Positions 34,924 through 46,287 of a DNA stretch of 64,000 nt are shown here, piece by piece. Each line of letters opens with the position of its first letter. Position 1 is the first letter of the stretch. Origin of the DNA: Schizophyllum amplum. Taxonomy: Eukaryota > Basidiomycota > Agaricomycetes > Agaricales > Schizophyllaceae. The translations under genes and the position numbers were made by a program. Location of the stretch: NCBI GenBank assembly GCA_007026445.1, contig VDMD01000029.1, forward strand, positions 124,001 to 188,000, read 5' to 3'. The notes beneath the pieces were generated by a model, which saw only the letters and a list, made by a program, of their open reading frames with translations, did not search any database and was not told where the DNA came from.

Positions 34924-36590
34924 TTATGAGCCGTACGGCCGCGACTCCTCCTCGGAATGTGTCCTGCTGTACGGCGGTGACGGCGTCGGTGTCGGCGCGC
35001 GCGACGGCCATGGCGACCCGTACGGCGATGCTGCGTACTTCGGAGTATCCAATGTCGCGCCGAAGGCCCCGTGCCGTGTTACCCCGCCCGCGCTCAGCAT
35101 ATCCGTTGACGGAGCGCGCGAGAGGCTGCTGAGACCTAATGCGCTGGCCATCGCCTTCGGGCTGCTGAACGGCGACTGGCGCCGCGGCGGCTCTCCTAGT
35201 ATCGGCGCGTCCGACGCGACCGGTGATCCCGGGAAGTTGCCCTTCTTCATGTCTCCCCCTGGGCTGCCCGCGCCCGTGAGCACAATCGACAGCGGCGCCC
35301 GTGCACCTTCGGGCTGGTTGTACATCGCCGTCGCTGCCAGCACGGTGGTCGCGCCGATGCAGAAGGACGGCGTAATGCGGAAGTCGAAGAGCGCAACGGA
35401 GGCCAGGAAGGATATGACGATGGATAGACTCGTGGCGAAGCCCTTAAGGATGTTGTCCGAATACTTGATCACAATCGCGGTCACGAGGCCACCGAACACC
35501 TGGACGAGGACCGTGGCCCAGGCCCAGCCGCCGAAGTGCGCGAAGACATCAAGGAGTGCGCCACGGGAGGCGGCTGGGGCAGGATGGAAGAGGACGGGGA
35601 GCAAAGCGGGTACCAGGGAGAAGAGCGATAGCTGAACGTTTCGCACCCAGAGGTCCGCTTTCGAGTTCTTCAGCACCATCTCAAAGTAGACGCCCGCGAG
35701 GCCGGAGGTGAAGCAGGCAGCTGTTACCGCGCCGAATCCCTTCAGTGGTGACATGACGTGGATGTGCAACGGCGCCTGATCGTGCGCGCTTCCGACCTTG
35801 TGTGGCGGCGCGTGCCCCGTGGTTTGTGACTGTATTTGCACGATGGCGACACCAATGGCGAGGAAGAAGAGCGAGAGCCACTTCGTCGTGCCGAGGCGCT
35901 TGCGCAGGAGCGCGACGGAGAACGCCGCGGTGGTGAGGATCTTCATCTGGTACGTAACCTGGAATGTGGCGACCGGTAGGTTGCTGATGGCGACGAACTG
36001 CAGCGAGTTCTGAATCACGTAGAGGATGGCGGGGATGGAGAGCTTCCAGCAGTCGGGGCTGAAGATCTCGCCACAGACCTGGCCGAGGGCGGTGGTCCAG
36101 GAGAAGACGTCCCAGGTATTGTGGCGCGCGTAGGGGGCTTGGTGCTGGCGCTGGACACGGGCGAGCGCGATGACGAAGGATATGGTGCCCTTGAGGATCT
36201 CGTTGAGCAGCACGGCGGACGCGGGGGAGTACGACTGCGAGGGCGGGGTGGAGACGCGCGAGTAGTGCATGACGATGGACAGCGCGGCGTTTTGCACGGC
36301 GAGGGTGACGAGCCTGCGGGCGCGAGCGCGTGTCAGTGTGGGGGGCCGAGCGGGTGCACGAAGCGTACTAACGAGACGTATTTGAGCGGCATGCCAAATA
36401 TTGTTGGGGAGCTCGCTGGGGTCAAGGGCGAGGACGGGGGCGGGGTGGAGACGGGCAACGCCTTTGAGCTGCCCGGGTAGGATGGCAGGGCCGTCGGCGG
36501 GAGGAGCGGCGGGGGCCGCGGGTGTCCGTCCATGCTACCGATTGACGAGCTCGAGGACGCGCGTACTGTGAGCGGAGCTCGATGGTACAT
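34924..36590 (-). CDS. UDP-sugar transporter of the SLC35A type (Golgi nucleotide-sugar antiporter)
   Basis: Two exons (36590-36373 and 36313-34924) give 535 aa with the ATG at 36590; a second in-frame ATG lies at 36533. The intron uses donor GTTAGT, which restores KYVSLVTLAVQNAALSIVMHYSR, the first helix of UDP-galactose/UDP-GlcNAc transporters. Other family blocks are AVLLNEILKGTISF, AILYVIQNSLQFVAISNLP, FQVTYQMKILTTA, LSLFFLAIGVAIVQ, GLAGVYFEMVLK and GGLVTAIVIKYSDNILKGFATS; about ten membrane helices are expected. The protein should carry a UDP-sugar into the Golgi or ER in exchange for UMP. The last 135 residues form a Ser/Pro-rich cytosolic tail. Substrate specificity cannot be read from sequence. 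Confidence 0.93.
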
Positions 36591-37902
36591 GGTGGTGCGC
36601 GTCAAGAGACGTGCACGGTGTCCAAGCTGCTGGTTCGCGGGTGCCGGGGCGGACGACGATCGCGAGCGGGTGTAGCCGACGGCGACGGAGGGTCTAGTGT
36701 GGACGTTCGGTGTTCGGCGTCGCGCAAGACACCAGTCTGAAGAAGGGGGACGCGGAGGGGCGCGCGGGCGACGTGTGGGTGAATAAAGGCGGGGAAACGT
36801 CCGTCTTTTTGTACGCGACGGCAAGAAGCAAAGAGAACTCAAACTGATTGACGAAGTTGCTGCGCTCGACGGAATTTCCCACGCACTCGCTATGCGTGTC
36901 AATAATAGCTGGCAACCGGCAACCCCTCGCGTCGCGATGTACTCGGTGGTAGGAGGTGGCGAGTCCCTGCGATATGGTCCACACCGAAATTCGCCAAACG
37001 TGCCTCTCGTCGCACATGTCTACCACACAGAGCGGGACTGGTTTACCGTCCTCCCAGCTGAAGGCGAACGCGACATCGATACCAGGTCGATACAGACAAG
37101 CAACATGATCATCGCACAACATTCGACGCATACATACACGCGGATCAGCTACAGACTTCGGGCTATGAGACATCGTAGAAACCGCAACTTCCGCGGAGAC
37201 AAAGATCGTGAGGTGTGTAGCTGCTATATAGTCGTCAGCACGCGGATCGTATGTGTGTGAAGGAAGCAATGGGACAGTGGGGTAGCGCCTCAGCCTCGCC
37301 TTTATCTCTACATCCACACCCGACCGCCTAGCTCAAGAGCCAGACGCCCTCCACGCGAGGGATCTCGAAAGACGGGGTGTGTGATTTTACCAGGTTTTTC
37401 TTCGTCGGCGATGGGATGGTCGGGAACGCGTGAATGGATGTCAATGCTCACCTGGAGGAAGTTCACGCCATACAGATAGCGCAGCAAGAAGAGAAGGCAA
37501 GCGTCAGGATACGGATAATTGGAGCATGGGGATGGGGAGGGAGAGATTGGGGAAGAGGGAATGTCGGATATCTTAGGTGATCCTGCGTCCTCAGTCCTCA
37601 ACCAGAGGGAAGACCATCGGCAAAGATTGTTTTACAGAATCCGAGATCGCTCTACGACGTTTGTCTGGACCGTCCTTCCTTGGATTGCATACGAGATGCG
37701 GAGGAAAGACAGTAATTGGACGCCGATGATTATGGTAAAGAGAAAGCTTCGCGCTCAAGAAAAATTTAAGGACGTGCGCCCCGGCAGCTCCCGGTCGGCC
37801 CGTGCTGCCGCTGACTAATCCCGATCAGCGGCGAGCGGACGACCTGCTCGCGATCAGACACGCCTTCCACCAAAAACAAGCTTGCCGTCGTCGTCGCGTA
37901 CG
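36591..37902. other. Divergent promoter region of about 1.3 kb
   Basis: Lies between the start codons of the nucleotide-sugar transporter (-) and the MRP51-type gene (+). An open frame of 207 codons on the minus strand (36,694-37,317) has no recognisable features and is probably untranslated. No other gene is seen. Confidence 0.45.
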
Positions 37903-40104
37903 ATGGCCAATGCTGTCTCGTCGTCGTCCGTGAAGACGGTCGTCTCGGCGGGCGCGTCTTCGCCGTTCGCCGAGCTCCTCCGCCGCTCGCGCTTTGCCTC
38001 ATTCGACCCGTACGTCCGCCAGACATACGTCGCGACACAGAGCCACGCCCAGCGCGGCAACTACGGCCTCAAGAGGAACATCAACTTGAAGCAGAAGAAC
38101 TCGGCCATCAGCTTGAAGAGCTTTGACGAGCGCGCGGCGTACACGAACTGGACACCGGCAGAGTCCAATGCCCGCTTCATCCGCCAGTTCGACGAGCTGC
38201 ATGTCAGCCCCCAGCCTGCGCAGAACCGGACATGGGCGAACTACATCGGAACGACCAACCAGTTGCACTGGCTCATTGACTCGGAGGCGTCCCCAGGCGA
38301 AGGTCTCACCTACGAAGCTGCTCCCCCGCAGCCCAGGTATGGCAAGGGCGGAAAGTACGGCGGCTCCCGCCCGACCCCGAACGCCATCGAGCATGCATCC
38401 CTTGCCGTCCCCAACCTCACCGCCATGAAGCCCCGTCAATTCCGCACCTTCATCAACCGCCTCCGCGACGCCCGCCCCGAGTTCCGCGAATACATGGACG
38501 AGCTCGCAGACGCGCCGCGCGAGCGCTATGACGTCCTCTCGAAGAAGCGCGCCGCTGGGGAGCGCCTCACCGCCAACGAGGTCGACTTCCTCGACCGCTA
38601 CCGCGACTTCGCGCAGCAGCCGCTGCTCAGTCTCGCGCAGAACCCCTCAGCCGACCACCGGGCACGCTTCCTCGGTGAGCGCACACGCGCCGAGTTCGCG
38701 GACTGCACGCAGCACAAGATCGAGCAGCAGCCACATCGTGTCGGCGGTCTCAACTACGCGCACCCGACGCCCATCGAGACGCTCGCGTACACGCGCCCGC
38801 GCCCCGGTTTCGTCCTCCAGCCCTCGACCTCGAAGCAAATGCAGCGCGCGGAGGAGGGCGCGGCGGCTAACTTTGTCGCTGGCTTCGCAGGCATGACTGC
38901 CCTGCTGCGCAGCTCGAACGCCGAAGGGAAGAAGCCGCTTCTGCGCCAGACCTCGCGCTACGATCGCACGCTTACCCCTGTGCTCGACCGCGAGCACCTC
39001 GCGGAGTCCATGGCGCTCATGCGCGTCGTCCCGCAGATGGTCAGCCTCTCGCGTCCGCCACGGGTTGTGGGCAAGACGACGGAGGAGCTGGACATGGTCG
39101 ACTTGCAAGCGACGGTCACCGCCAACGTCGACCCGGCGCGCAACTTCCGCAATGGAAACACGTTCACGCCCGCATCGCCCTCGTACGTCGCTGCGCGATC
39201 AGACGCGGACATGCAGGCCGAACTCGCGGCGCGCGCCGCCACGATCGAGTTCCACAGCCTAAAGGCGGAGGTGCCAGCGCAGAGGAAGACGGATCAGGCT
39301 GTGACGAGGGAGCCGAATCCTCTTATTCCCCGGGCGGTCGCGAAGCAGGACCTCACCGCCGACCAGTGGCTCGAGCTCGCCGAGGCGCTCTCGGAGGCGG
39401 AGAGCCCGCTCGACCGTTTGCTCATCTTGCTCGGCGAGGAGGGTGCCGCGCGCGCGATGGACCGCGCCGCCGTGCCTCTTCAGACCGAGCTCGCCAACGT
39501 GCCGGTGGACGCCGAGGTTGAGGAGCCCGTGGTGGAGATGAAGCCGCTCGAGGAGGACGTGGTGCAGGAGGCGGACGGTGCGGAGGAGGCGACGGAGCTC
39601 GCGGCGGATGCGCTGAGTCCTGAGTTCGCGGCCACGCTCGCGCAGGCGATGCTCGCGGAGCTGGCGGAGATGTACACGCCGGCGCTCGTGGGCGCCGTGC
39701 TCGAGGGCAAGGAGACCGGCGCGCAGCTGCTCGAGTCGATGCGCGCGTTGGTGGAGGCGGGGCCCATGCAGCCAGCGGGCGACGCTGTGTCGATGGAGAA
39801 AGTCAAGGGCAAGATGGCGCGCTTTATTTCGCGGGAGCGGGAGGCGGGGCAGCTCGTGCAGGATGCGTTCTCCCTCCGGGATGCGGACGAGCGCGTGAAG
39901 GGGCGCTTCTGGACGCCACCGAGTGCGGCGCGGGGAGCGGGTGCTGCAGCGACCCCGGCTGCTGGGCGCGGGCGCAGCAACACCTGGACGGACTCGCTGT
40001 CTGCACCGCAGGCGAGTGCGAAGGACATGCAGCAGGAGAGGGCCAGCGTGTTGAGTGCGCTCGACAAGATCCTTAGCCAGGTGACGCACAGGAGCAGGCG
40101 TTGA
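37903..40104 (+). CDS. MRP51: Mitochondrial small ribosomal subunit protein of the MRP51 type
   Basis: A single exon gives 733 aa from the ATG at 37903; an in-frame TTG upstream is ignored. The N-terminal 300 residues fit the Mrp51 family: FAELLRRSRFASFDPYVRQTY, GNYGLKRNINLKQKNSAISL, ESNARFIRQFDEL and later GGLNYAHPTPIETL. Mrp51 is a component of the small subunit of the fungal mitochondrial ribosome and in yeast supports translation of particular mitochondrial mRNAs. The Ser/Ala-rich start with few acidic residues could serve as a targeting sequence. The second half is long, Ala/Glu-rich and acidic, and extends well beyond the yeast protein, as in other basidiomycetes. Confidence 0.88.
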   Translation: MANAVSSSSVKTVVSAGASSPFAELLRRSRFASFDPYVRQTYVATQSHAQRGNYGLKRNINLKQKNSAISLKSFDERAAYTNWTPAESNARFIRQFDELHVSPQPAQNRTWANYIGTTNQLHWLIDSEASPGEGLTYEAAPPQPRYGKGGKYGGSRPTPNAIEHASLAVPNLTAMKPRQFRTFINRLRDARPEFREYMDELADAPRERYDVLSKKRAAGERLTANEVDFLDRYRDFAQQPLLSLAQNPSADHRARFLGERTRAEFADCTQHKIEQQPHRVGGLNYAHPTPIETLAYTRPRPGFVLQPSTSKQMQRAEEGAAANFVAGFAGMTALLRSSNAEGKKPLLRQTSRYDRTLTPVLDREHLAESMALMRVVPQMVSLSRPPRVVGKTTEELDMVDLQATVTANVDPARNFRNGNTFTPASPSYVAARSDADMQAELAARAATIEFHSLKAEVPAQRKTDQAVTREPNPLIPRAVAKQDLTADQWLELAEALSEAESPLDRLLILLGEEGAARAMDRAAVPLQTELANVPVDAEVEEPVVEMKPLEEDVVQEADGAEEATELAADALSPEFAATLAQAMLAELAEMYTPALVGAVLEGKETGAQLLESMRALVEAGPMQPAGDAVSMEKVKGKMARFISREREAGQLVQDAFSLRDADERVKGRFWTPPSAARGAGAAATPAAGRGRSNTWTDSLSAPQASAKDMQQERASVLSALDKILSQVTHRSRR

Positions 40105-40462
40105 TGATATACTTTACTCACCGTAGCTTACTTGCAATGGCGATGCGTAAGCCTTGATAATAGACGGCACGAACCACTTCTCGATGACGACCTAGGCTCC
40201 TGGCTCAGACTCAGAGACTTCAAAGTCTGTCGATTCAGAGTGCGACATCACACATGCGGCGATCTCAATGCGATGAGCTACCTGTGAACTACTGACTGGA
40301 AAGCCGGTTCCGACTCTCCGGCCTTGCCTTGCGGACTATGGATCGGCGCAAGGTTAGTGAGTTTGAAGTGGCGGACAGTCACTATCATCACTGGCGAGCC
40401 CCGGCGGATGGCGAGTCGACGTCGAGCCCGAGAGTCAATATCATTATGAACCCTTACATGTA

Positions 40463-40476
40463 CAGTGTATACACTG
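40463..40476. repeat. 14-base perfect palindrome
   Basis: CAGTGTATACACTG reads the same on both strands. It lies ten bases before the hairpin at 40486. Confidence 0.7.
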
Positions 40477-40485
40477 AGTTGCATA

Positions 40486-40514
40486 GTTTTGCCCGGGCAT
40501 TACCCGGGCAAAAC
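40486..40514. repeat. Perfect 12-base-arm inverted repeat (hairpin)
   Basis: GTTTTGCCCGGG, a five-base loop CATTA, then CCCGGGCAAAAC. It lies between the 3' ends of two convergent genes, so a role as a transcript-end structure or the tip of a mobile-element remnant is conceivable; neither is proven. Confidence 0.75.
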
Positions 40515-40788
40515 AACGTGACGTGCTCACGTGCCGGCACGTCGTCGCGAATCGATTCAACTCAATCAAGCTTCGAGCTTTGACATACTTGTCCTTGTCA
40601 GCTTGACTTCCGTTGCTCCGAATGCTGCGTTCCTAGTGATAGTCTTGATTGCTTCGATATACCTATCGAAAGACCCTGCAAGGCAAGGTACTGAAGAAAT
40701 GCTCGAAGTCCAGGCTGATATGCAACTATGGTTACGCTCTTTACACTGCTTCATGAATCTTGGTTTGCGTACATTGAACCGGGGAAAA

Positions 40789-42441
40789 TCAAAGCATCAG
40801 CCTCATCGGCGCCAGCACCTGCCCCACCGGCGACATGGCTCGGTGGCCCATAGCTGGCGAGAGTGCACGGTGCCCTGGGGCCGGACGTGCAAATGGGCGA
40901 GGTGACAAGGGCTGCGGCTCATGGGGAGGCGACGACGGTGGCGCGCATGGTGAGCAAGGCCGCAAAACGTATGGGGAGGTGTCGTGCGCTGCACTTCGCG
41001 ACATTGATGAAGGAGGCAACGCTACCACACGCGGCGATGCGCGTGAGACGGCACGGGAGGATGTTGATTGGCCCATAGCTGTATGCGGCGCATGTGGTGG
41101 TAGTGTGTGTGGCACCGTGGGCACAATCATGTGTGGTACAGTCGGCGGAAGGGCATGATGAGGCAGCGGTGTCGGTTGACCATCGCGCGATGACTTCGGT
41201 AGAAGATCAAGCATCGCAATTGGCGGTAACGAGAAGGACCTGGCCGACGACAACAAGCGCTGCCTAGATGGGGGCAACATGTGCTCCCTTGACGATGGTA
41301 AGGGCGACAGGGATTGCTCCATACTTCTTGGCGAAACGCAACGCACGTCGAGGTTGTGGGACGATGGGCGCCGATGTGCAAACGATGAGAAGGACGGCGG
41401 TAGGAGACTTGTCGTCGAGTAAGGTGAGAGGGACGGGCCGCCCGGCGCCACAAGGGGAGGCAAGACCACCGGCGACGACGGGAAGGAAGCAGAATGCCAT
41501 ACGAGATATTCCAGAGGCGGTGTGGGCAAACAGGCGCCGTCTAGTGATCTCACACGAGCGAGAGGCTCTACAGCCGCTAATGCCGGATCGGTCACAGAGG
41601 ATGAGACGCGCCTGCGCTTACTTCGGCGCGAAGGCGACCCTCCCGAGTCAGGCGATAAAGGCAGAGGCGGACGGCGAGGCTCATCGTCTGCATCCGCCTC
41701 ACCGCGCCTCCTCTTCGTTGGCGGTGGCGGCGGCGGCGCTTCGTCCATGGGCTCGGACTTGAACATCGCTACATCGTCACTTTGCATCATTGTGAGTTTT
41801 CATCTCGGCATGACCATCCCAGCGACTCACGTTGACATCGGAGATAGTAGAGGCTGCAGACCTTGCTCCTCGGGTTCGCGCTTCACGCGAACGGCGCTTC
41901 TGAACTGGGTTCAGCACTCGCAGAAACAATCGAAGGATCAACAGCAGGCTCACGGGATCACATTTTCTGCGCTCGAGCGTGCCACCCGGTCTTCCGCGTT
42001 CCCACAATCAGTGGGTGCCATGCCCTGATCTCGCGTAGTCTCTTGCGACCGCGCGCGTTGTGCCGCTTTTGGGTTGTAGAATATCGATGCCGGCGATTCG
42101 CGTGGCGGGACCCAGAAGGGGAGCGAGCTGAACCCGGGGTGTGCGGACGGGTCCGTGTGTGGCACATATTCGATGCGGGGGCTTTCCGCTCGCTCTGCAA
42201 GACGTTGCTGCAGACTGCTGAACTCGGCCTCGTCTTGTAGCTCTGGCGTCGGTGTCCGGCTCTTCTCATTCTCCAGCTGCGCGAGTCGGAGGAAGAGCTC
42301 TGCGCTGTGCGAGACGGCATCCGAGGGCGGAGGTGGCTCAAGGATGGCCATTGGCGGACGCCCGCTCGGAGTTGACCAACGACAGCTGTTCGGGTGAGGG
42401 GGCAGCGTGTCCAGGTTAAGGGGCGGAGACGCATCGGACAC
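40789..42441 (-). CDS. Proline- and serine-rich, probably nuclear protein of unknown family
   Basis: Three exons are supported: about 42441-42008, a middle exon of 74 bases (FRSAVRVKREPEEQGLQPLLSPMST, about 41,905-41,830) and about 41,779-40,789. The introns are GTGATC...CCCAG and GTGAGT...CAAAG. The protein (about 500 aa or more) is highly disordered, rich in Pro, Ser, His and Arg, with a KRRR cluster, many SP sites and a sumoylation-like VKREPEE motif. This suggests a nuclear regulator, but I do not recognise a domain. The frame opens at 42441 with GTG, not ATG, so at least one upstream exon is missing from the model. The ending (LAPMRLML) is clear. Confidence 0.6.
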
Positions 42442-43215
42442 AGGGGGTCTACTAGCGAGTAGTTTAGTTTAACATGCCACCAGTCAAGACTTTGCACGTA
42501 CGACGAACGAGACCAGGCATCGCGAGAGCTGTCCTGGTCCGATGCATGGTCCGAGCGCTTGTAAGAGGCGTGGAGGAGTGGCAGAGCGAAGCAGTAGGAA
42601 GCGGTATCGCACGAGGGTGACTGGCGCGCCATACAGGATGCTTCGAGCAAGTTGGGAAGGAAAGTCAACAGTGTACGCGATCACTACGCGTCGTCGTCGG
42701 TTGGCGTGCGGCACGGGACGATGCTCGGTTGTTAGTCGCGGATCTGGGAAAGAGAAGGGAAAGAGCACAAGGCCGGGGTGGCCACGTACTTATACCGTTA
42801 CGGCGCCGGGTCTCAGGCCGCCGGGTGGCTTGCATCGCAACTTCAACGATCAGCCATCGCCGGTCGGAGGCAGCGCGTCGCGCTGTCGCAGGCACCCGTT
42901 GCGGTGATCGCCGTGCAAGATGAACCTCGGCGTCGTCCGCGGCACGTGCGCATGATTCCGAGGCTATTTTGCTTCCGCTGGTCGTCAGCTGGCTTTGTTC
43001 TGCTTTCGCTGGGTGCGGCGTGCTACCGAACACCAAGGCGCCACAGAATGGGAAGGCCTTTGCGCGGCCCCCGGCCTCTAAGGCGGACAAAGGGCGGCCA
43101 TGGGTGCGCGAGGACATCATAGAGTCTGAGATGCGCAAGCCCGCACGCAGGATGGTTGCGTGGATGTATCCGATATGGAAGGTTCGCTCGGGGAGAACGA
43201 CACGGTGGCGCGGCA

Positions 43216-43700
43216 TCATCCGTGAGCTGACGGCACCTTCCGGTTCTGGACAGTGGCGTCGGCAAATGCCGTCCCTGCGGGCTCGCCTTGCGCCTGGTGG
43301 CCAGGATATAGCCGCCACAGCGAGCAAGCTGGAGGCACAGCTAGGCTACAGCGAGCAAGCCGCAGCCAACGACCAGCTTCTGGATTCTGTGGGGCGCCAC
43401 TACCAGCATCGGAAATGAAGTGCATGTGCCGCCGTCGGTGATGAGCATGGCCCTCGAGGGCGGCAACGGTGGCGAGCGAGGAGCCTCCATTCGAGCTTTC
43501 GGTCGTTGCCGACAGGCTTGAAGTTATTTGACTACCGCTGCCCGCCGCGTAATCGGACACTAGACTACTTTGCCCAATCCCATCGTTCAGTCCACTGCTG
43601 AATACTGATTTATTACCAAACGGAAAAGGAACACATGGCGTTTCTTCGTCCTCGGCGCGCGCGGGGTGGCACCGTACTAATGTGATGACACCGTTCTAGT
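43216..43700 (-). CDS. Unresolved open frame, probably an exon of an unknown gene
   Basis: A frame open on the minus strand from about 43,700 to a TGA at 43216 has coding-like Ser/Gly/Ala/Thr-rich composition (NKSVFSSGLNDGIGQSS, GSQITSSLSATTESSNGG). It contains no ATG near its start, only GTG, so it would be an internal exon or a partial gene. A plausible donor (GTAGTG) follows FISDAG. I could not connect it with the proline-rich gene at 40789-42441, although the strand is the same. It may also be non-coding. Confidence 0.3.
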
Positions 43701-46287
43701 GTCCGTGACATCGCAGGTTTGCTATGTACCACTTGGATTAAGTACTCGGAGAAGGACTATGGCGAGGAAGGGTTTGCAGCATAGTCCTTCTTCGCAGTTC
43801 GATACATACGTTCGGCGGGCTTCGCTGCAGTGCAAGCTTGGCATTTCGTACGTTTATGTACTCTATAGCAGCTCTGCGCGTCGTTGAAAAGGCATGCATT
43901 CCGTACGTGTGACGACTGATGTCGAGAACGCCGGAATCTCAGCTCGAGCCCGGAACGAGTCCCGGAACGCGTCGCACGCCGAAGTTGAGGGTGAAGGTCG
44001 TAGCCCGGAAACGCAGCGCGTGCTACGAACACATCGGTGGCTCACGGGGACACGAGCACCCTGTGCCACCCGCGGAACGTGATCCATGTCGAATGAAAAC
44101 GGCACTGATGAGCATTCAGTAAAGTCGCGCACGACGACCTATCCAGCCGACGTATAGAATGGCTATTCAGTGGACGCACATGTAGTAGCGTCGGCGCCAG
44201 CGTTTCGCAGCTTCGCCGACATTCGGAGTACCCGTCCATCCTTCTGTACACACCAGGTCCACGCTTCTCCGTCGCTTCCCCGTCATACTGCCACTCAATA
44301 CTGATGGAAGGTCGTGTGGGGTCCCGGTCATCAGTAGATGTTGTGGTCTGCGCGTGAGATGCGCGTGAGGTCGTGACGAGACCGGCGCACCTGAGAAACA
44401 GGAAAACTTGCTCGAGAGGTCATAGAACGTGCCGTGCGAAATAGACGCCATGCCGTGCGAAGGTGGACAATCCCGTACTGCAGATCGGACTCCTTACCAT
44501 GGCGAGATTGGGCGTCCTGTAGCACGAGATCGGATGATATGAACAACTGGCTGCCGCGCCAGAGTCACCGCACTCGAGCGAACCTATACTGCCGTCAGTC
44601 ATTTAATCACCGGCAAATTTTTTGTTAAGGCTCACCTAACGTTCGCATTCCGTATAGCCCGCGCACTTGATGCGCACCTCTGATGTTCGTCTGCGAGATG
44701 AAGCTGCAGCGCGTCGGCGGGCCGCGAGTATGTGGAGCGCCCCGGCGGGCCGGGGGTTCAAGGCTCATGTGAGCAGACTGAAGAGACGCAGGAGCACCAC
44801 AACGCGGTGGGATACGTTTAGTGACTGAATGGCTCTGAATGGGCTGACTGACGGACGGAGGGGAACTTGAGCCATGTCGGCCTCGGACGTCCTTGGAGAT
44901 GTTTACCAAGGCCAGCGTGTAAATGCGCTCTTTAAATTATATTAGCATGAATTTATTGCAGCGGGCTGTACCGACGCTGTCGCAATAGATAAGAGACTCA
45001 CCAGCGGACTTGGCTGTCGCGACAGGCCTCCTTCGGACAGTAAAAACGAAGGGATACAGATCCGATGAAGGCGAGTCGAACGAGTATCCACGTCCTTGTC
45101 GGGCGCCTCAGTTCCGAGGTCTTCGAAGCTGACTCCAAGATCAAGTGTTCGACGGTGACGCGGACGCACGTCGCAGGTGCGGCGACGCGAGGCGTGCCGC
45201 GTATCGACGCTGTATAGCCTGTATGGGTCGCGCATCAGCCCGACAACCTCACCTATGCTTGAGAAAGATCATAACTCACCCCCAACTGGGTCCTGACCGA
45301 TTGACCGCGCCTACATCACCATACGGAGACAGCGGGCTTCTCCGAGCGAGAGATAGGCTAGCTCGAGTGAATGACACTCGGCCTACATAGCCATCGCGTC
45401 AACAGGACGTCAATCTCTTCAGCGTTCTCGCCGGCGTCCAGGCTTCCAGCAAGCGATACGCCACCCACTTGATCTTCATCAGCACGCTGTTCGCCGACAT
45501 GGACGCGGCGAACGGCACAATTACGAAGATGAACAAATGGGTGGATGAACTCACGGTCGACGGAAGTAGCATTCGCGACTCTCCGTGGGCACTCGCCTGT
45601 AAATGGTTCATGATTCACAGCCTGACTGATGTCCAATCCGCCGTATTTTTGTCGACTAGAGTCCTATGGTAGCAAGCCTGAGGCGTGGTACAGCCCGCCC
45701 ATAGCAAGGTAGAGAGAACCAACATCTTCATAGCGTAGACAGCGACCGCTTTGCAGGACACGCAAGTGTGTCGGACGCTTAAGCACTGAGTGTGACAGTG
45801 AAGGACAAGGTCGACGTCGCAAGCAGAACCAAGCATACACACACAAATTCCGGGACGGAAGCAAAACTCAACGCACGTGGTCGAGCAAAGTTGCACCTAC
45901 ACCTGTCCACAACTGCTTGAGCAAAGCAAGGGCCAGTCCTCCCGGCATCCTGTCATCCCTCGCTCGATACATGAGCCCAAGAGCATTATACTATATACAG
46001 TAACAGACGGCGTAAATAAAGAAGTCGTAGATACATGGAACAGTGTACGTGACATGAGCGCATGAGATATGCAGAGTCGAGTGACGATTATGCAGAGTCA
46101 ATGCGATGGATATCCAGAAAAGCAATCTAGTCATAGGGATGCATGTGTTCGTAGAACGTGAGACTTGCCGTATGCAGGGCACGAGAAGACGGAAGTCGTC
46201 GTGGGCAGCCCGCCCCAAGTAGTTGTGACCAGCGACTCCCCCGCGCTCCTTCCTTCCTCCTATCCCATGACTGCTCCTGCCCTACGT
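43701..46287. other. Gene-poor stretch of about 2.6 kb
   Basis: No complete gene is supported. One plus-strand frame at about 45,400-45,672 has coding-like composition (HLIFISTLFADMDAANGTITK, DSPWALACKWFMIHSL) and is preceded by an AG acceptor, but it has no start, no family and no partner exon; it could be a gene remnant. A ten-base direct repeat ATGCAGAGTC occurs twice near 46,073-46,100. No terminal repeats were found. Confidence 0.35.

Larger units (their letters stand above)
40105..40788. other. Spacer between convergent genes with a perfect hairpin
   Basis: No gene seen. It contains the palindrome at 40463-40476 and the hairpin at 40486-40514 (listed separately), followed by further CACGTG-like short palindromes to about 40,550. 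Confidence 0.5.

Noticed and set aside
36694..37317. 207-codon open frame upstream of the nucleotide-sugar transporter
   Set aside because: Lies in promoter/5' leader sequence, no recognisable motif, and the transporter start is better supported downstream.
38647..39108. Minus-strand frames inside the MRP51 gene, including 276 codons at 39259-40089
   Set aside because: Antisense shadows of a long GC-rich exon; Arg/His/Leu-rich and without family.
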